From positions 27,731,462-27,795,461 of the forward strand of contig NC_054753.1 of NCBI RefSeq assembly GCF_018143015.1: 64,000 nucleotides of DNA, in the 5' to 3' direction. A program made the translations under genes and the position numbers. Under the pieces are notes generated by a model. That model ran no database searches and was not told the origin of the DNA. It saw nothing but the letters and a program-made list of their open reading frames with translations. The number at the start of each line of letters is the position of its first letter. Position 1 is the stretch's first letter. Origin of the DNA: Lytechinus variegatus. Taxonomy: Eukaryota > Echinodermata > Echinoidea > Temnopleuroida > Toxopneustidae. Shown piece after piece: positions 61,980-64,000 of this stretch.

Positions 61980-62198
61980 AATGCCAAAGGTTATGTCGTT
62001 GGAAATTCGCAGATATTGACAAACAGTCTAATTTGTAAATGCATGTGACTTGTAAGTACACGATTAAGTATACATCCTTATTGTGAATTATTTAGGCCAA
62101 GACGAGGTTCATCGTGAGAGTACATCGTATTAAAGCATTTTGATTAAACAGAGATTTTTATCGTGTGAGCGGATACAGGCGGTTCGAGGAAAGTAAGC
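61980..62198 (+). promoter_or_regulatory. Putative promoter and non-coding exon 1 of TRIM copy 4
   Basis: Ends in donor AA/GTAAGC at 62193. The Rel palindrome position reads GGAAATTCGC (about 62000-62010), a degenerate form. The acceptor before the ATG ends at 63434, giving a leader intron of about 1.24 kb. Confidence 0.45.
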
Positions 62199-62559
62199 AA
62201 ACCCATTCATGTATTTTCCAAAGATATATTTCTCTATCCGTTTTCAAATTTTTCAACAAAAAAAACATATAAGCCCGTGTTAAATATGACTATTTCAGGA
62301 TACCTTCCACGTCAGTTTTAAAGTTACTCTGTGACTAAAGTGTTAAGAGATTATAATATATTCAACATTTATTTCATGGGGATGTAGACCTACTTTGTTA
62401 AATTCTGTTAAAGATACATGTAAGAACAAGGAAAATCCTTAAATCAGTTTCTATGAGGAAATATGATTGAACTAGATCAACGTCGTTTGTCAACCCGGAA
62501 GTAGTAGAGAAATTTTCTAAAGTATTCTAAAACATACATCATACATAGGGAAACATTAA

Positions 62560-63005
62560 AGGGATGGTCCAGGCTGGAGATATTCATATATGTATAAATA
62601 GAATAAAATTCCCAGAGCAAAATGTTGAAAATTTGATTGAAATTGGATAACAAATAATGAAATTATTGAATTTTAAAGATTTGCACTATTCCGATGAAAC
62701 AGTCCGGGCATGTCTTCATGAATATTCATTAGATGGGCTGATGATGTCATATCCCCCACATGTTCTTTTCTATTTCATTATATGAATTTATGTTTATTCA
62801 TATTTTTTCTACCAAGAATTAAAACGATTAGATTGACAACCGATTTAGTGCATTAGTTATTTATTGCTGCAACTTATTTTATCATAATAGAGACACATCA
62901 TTTACAAATGTATGAAAAATGAAACATTTATGATTTCATGTAATAACATAAGAAAAAGAAAAGTAGGGGTGTGACACCATCAGCCCACCTAATGAATATT
63001 CATGG
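62560..63005. mobile_element. Left part of the TTAA-flanked element, unit D
   Basis: Starts AGGGATGGTCCAGGCTGGAG after TTAA, colinear with 39158-39800. Its right part and the DR1 repeat are missing, and it joins directly to the hAT-like remnant near 63009. Confidence 0.75.
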
Positions 63006-63071
63006 CCATTATGCCTCTCAAGGGGGGGGGGGAGGGGCACGGTCCAAATGTGCCCCCCTGGATCTGCCAGT

Positions 63072-63190
63072 GAGATGATGATGATGATAACAAAAGCTGG
63101 ATCTATAAAGCTTTTTTTCTGAAGATATAAAGCGCTGCTATTATTACACCGGCTTAAGCTGAGTCATAACCACTAGACCACGACGAATTG
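63072..63190 (-). mobile_element. SINE remnant with internal deletion, unit D
   Basis: Both ends match 41351-41635, but about 160 bp of the body and the B-box are gone between GGCTTAAGCTG and GTCATAACCACTAG. Confidence 0.78.
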
Positions 63191-63454
63191 GATATTTTTT
63201 TCACACCCCTGCCCCCCGAAACCTAAGCTATGAGCTTCCTATAATACCCTGTATCAAAGTACATTCTCTAAAAACAAACGTGCGATAAAATATCACATTT
63301 CATGTTTAGCAAATATATAGATAATGTGGGTAAATAATTAGCAATAACTTATCTTTGAGATGACCCTGTTTTTTTTTATGAGAGTCAAAGGACATAAATG
63401 ATTTGCATATTTTTCATTGTCTTTTATTTTGCAGTCTCATATAGAGTTTCCATC

Positions 63455-64000
63455 ATGGCTGACCCATTAAAAAATGTCATCTCCCAGAGTACGGAGTGTC
63501 CTGTATGTCTTTCTACCTTCACTGATCCCAAGATCCTGTCATGTTCTCACACTTTCTGCAAGACCTGTCTGGACAACCTCTTGGAGTGCCATGGCAATTA
63601 CCAAATCCGATGCCCTGTCTGCAGAGCTGTAACCCAGGTCCCAAACCAAGATGTCAGCAAACTACAGGTAAATCTTGCTTTGAAGAATCTAATAGAGGAC
63701 ATGAAGTGTCATCCTCAGATTTGCATGAGTTGTAAATCCGATGAAAAGTCCAGTGCTGCTGTCTACTGCCAAGACTGTGGCAAGTATCTCTGCACCACTT
63801 GCCTCAACGCCCACTCTCAATGGGGTGACTTCATTGATCATGAAGTCATAGCCATGAGTGAGATATTATCAGGGAAGGTGACGATACGTAGATACCGGAA
63901 ATGCAGGAAACACCCGAAAGAAGACGAGGAGTGTTTCTGTTCCAACTGTAGGAGATTCACATGCTTCAAGTGTGTTGTCATGGAACATAAAGACGAAGCT
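63455..64000 (+). CDS. TRIM family protein, copy 4 (5' part only; runs off the window)
   Basis: An open frame of 182 codons starts at the conserved ATG and reaches the window end without a stop. It contains the full RING (MADPLKNVIS start, same eight ligands), B-box 1 and most of B-box 2, ending in VVMEHKDEA. The acceptor ttttgcag ends at 63434. The sequence is a mosaic. LQVNLALK, QICMSCK, LNAHSQ and KVTIRRY match copy 3, but RAVTQV and the B-box 2 end EHKDEA match copy 1. The rest of the gene (coiled coil and propeller) must lie beyond position 64000, and whether it is intact cannot be judged here. Confidence 0.93.
   Translation, partial: MADPLKNVISQSTECPVCLSTFTDPKILSCSHTFCKTCLDNLLECHGNYQIRCPVCRAVTQVPNQDVSKLQVNLALKNLIEDMKCHPQICMSCKSDEKSSAAVYCQDCGKYLCTTCLNAHSQWGDFIDHEVIAMSEILSGKVTIRRYRKCRKHPKEDEECFCSNCRRFTCFKCVVMEHKDEA

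Overview
The window is AT-rich animal nuclear DNA, most likely from a sea urchin or a related echinoderm. Three things suggest this: tRNA-derived SINEs of a type I associate with sea urchins, many hAT, TTAA-target and TA-target elements, and a local expansion of intron-poor TRIM genes. The species cannot be fixed from the sequence alone. The only clear host protein genes are four head-to-tail paralogues of one TRIM family (RING, two B-boxes, coiled coil, C-terminal beta-propeller-like domain). They lie at 8929-10761, 28077-29891, 41923-43746 and 63455-end, all on the + strand, with the fourth cut by the window edge.

The window is essentially a tandem array of about 18-21 kb segmental repeats. 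A recognisable unit start, with the conserved motif AGCCAATCAG, recurs near 1, 18307, 37793 and 58823. Each unit has an upstream block, a predicted non-coding exon 1 ending in a GTAAGT/GTAAGC donor, an intron, and an acceptor 17-20 nt before the ATG of a single-exon TRIM coding region. Then follows a long AT-rich spacer built of diverged repeats. Units A (1-18306) and B (18307-37792) each carry two upstream/exon-1 blocks but one TRIM gene; the first block looks like a ghost unit or an alternative promoter. Units C (37793-58822) and D (58823-end) have one block each. Perfect palindromic NF-kB/Rel sites (GGGAATTCCC) sit in the A and B blocks and are absent or degenerate in C and D.

Because the units are homologous, one unit often shows the empty site for an insertion in another. 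This identifies target-site duplications for several hAT elements (8 bp, one nested in another), two TA-flanked foldback elements, two TTAA-flanked elements, several tRNA-derived SINEs, a nearly full-length LINE with an internal 944-bp tandem duplication (53019-57791), and a fossil Ty3/Gypsy-like LTR element (46591-51044).

For a second look: (1) paralogue differences cluster in a few patches of the C-terminal propeller, as expected of a diversifying recognition surface; (2) hairpin-forming repeats 3' of each complete TRIM gene carry a hammerhead-like core (CTGAAGA, 5-bp stem, GAAA) whose stem pairing is partly kept by compensating changes; (3) a tandem-repeat element upstream of TRIM copy 3 carries five DR1 nuclear-receptor-type sites; (4) the loss of the usual splice acceptor in TRIM copy 2. 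All functional statements are inferences from sequence. No searches were run.
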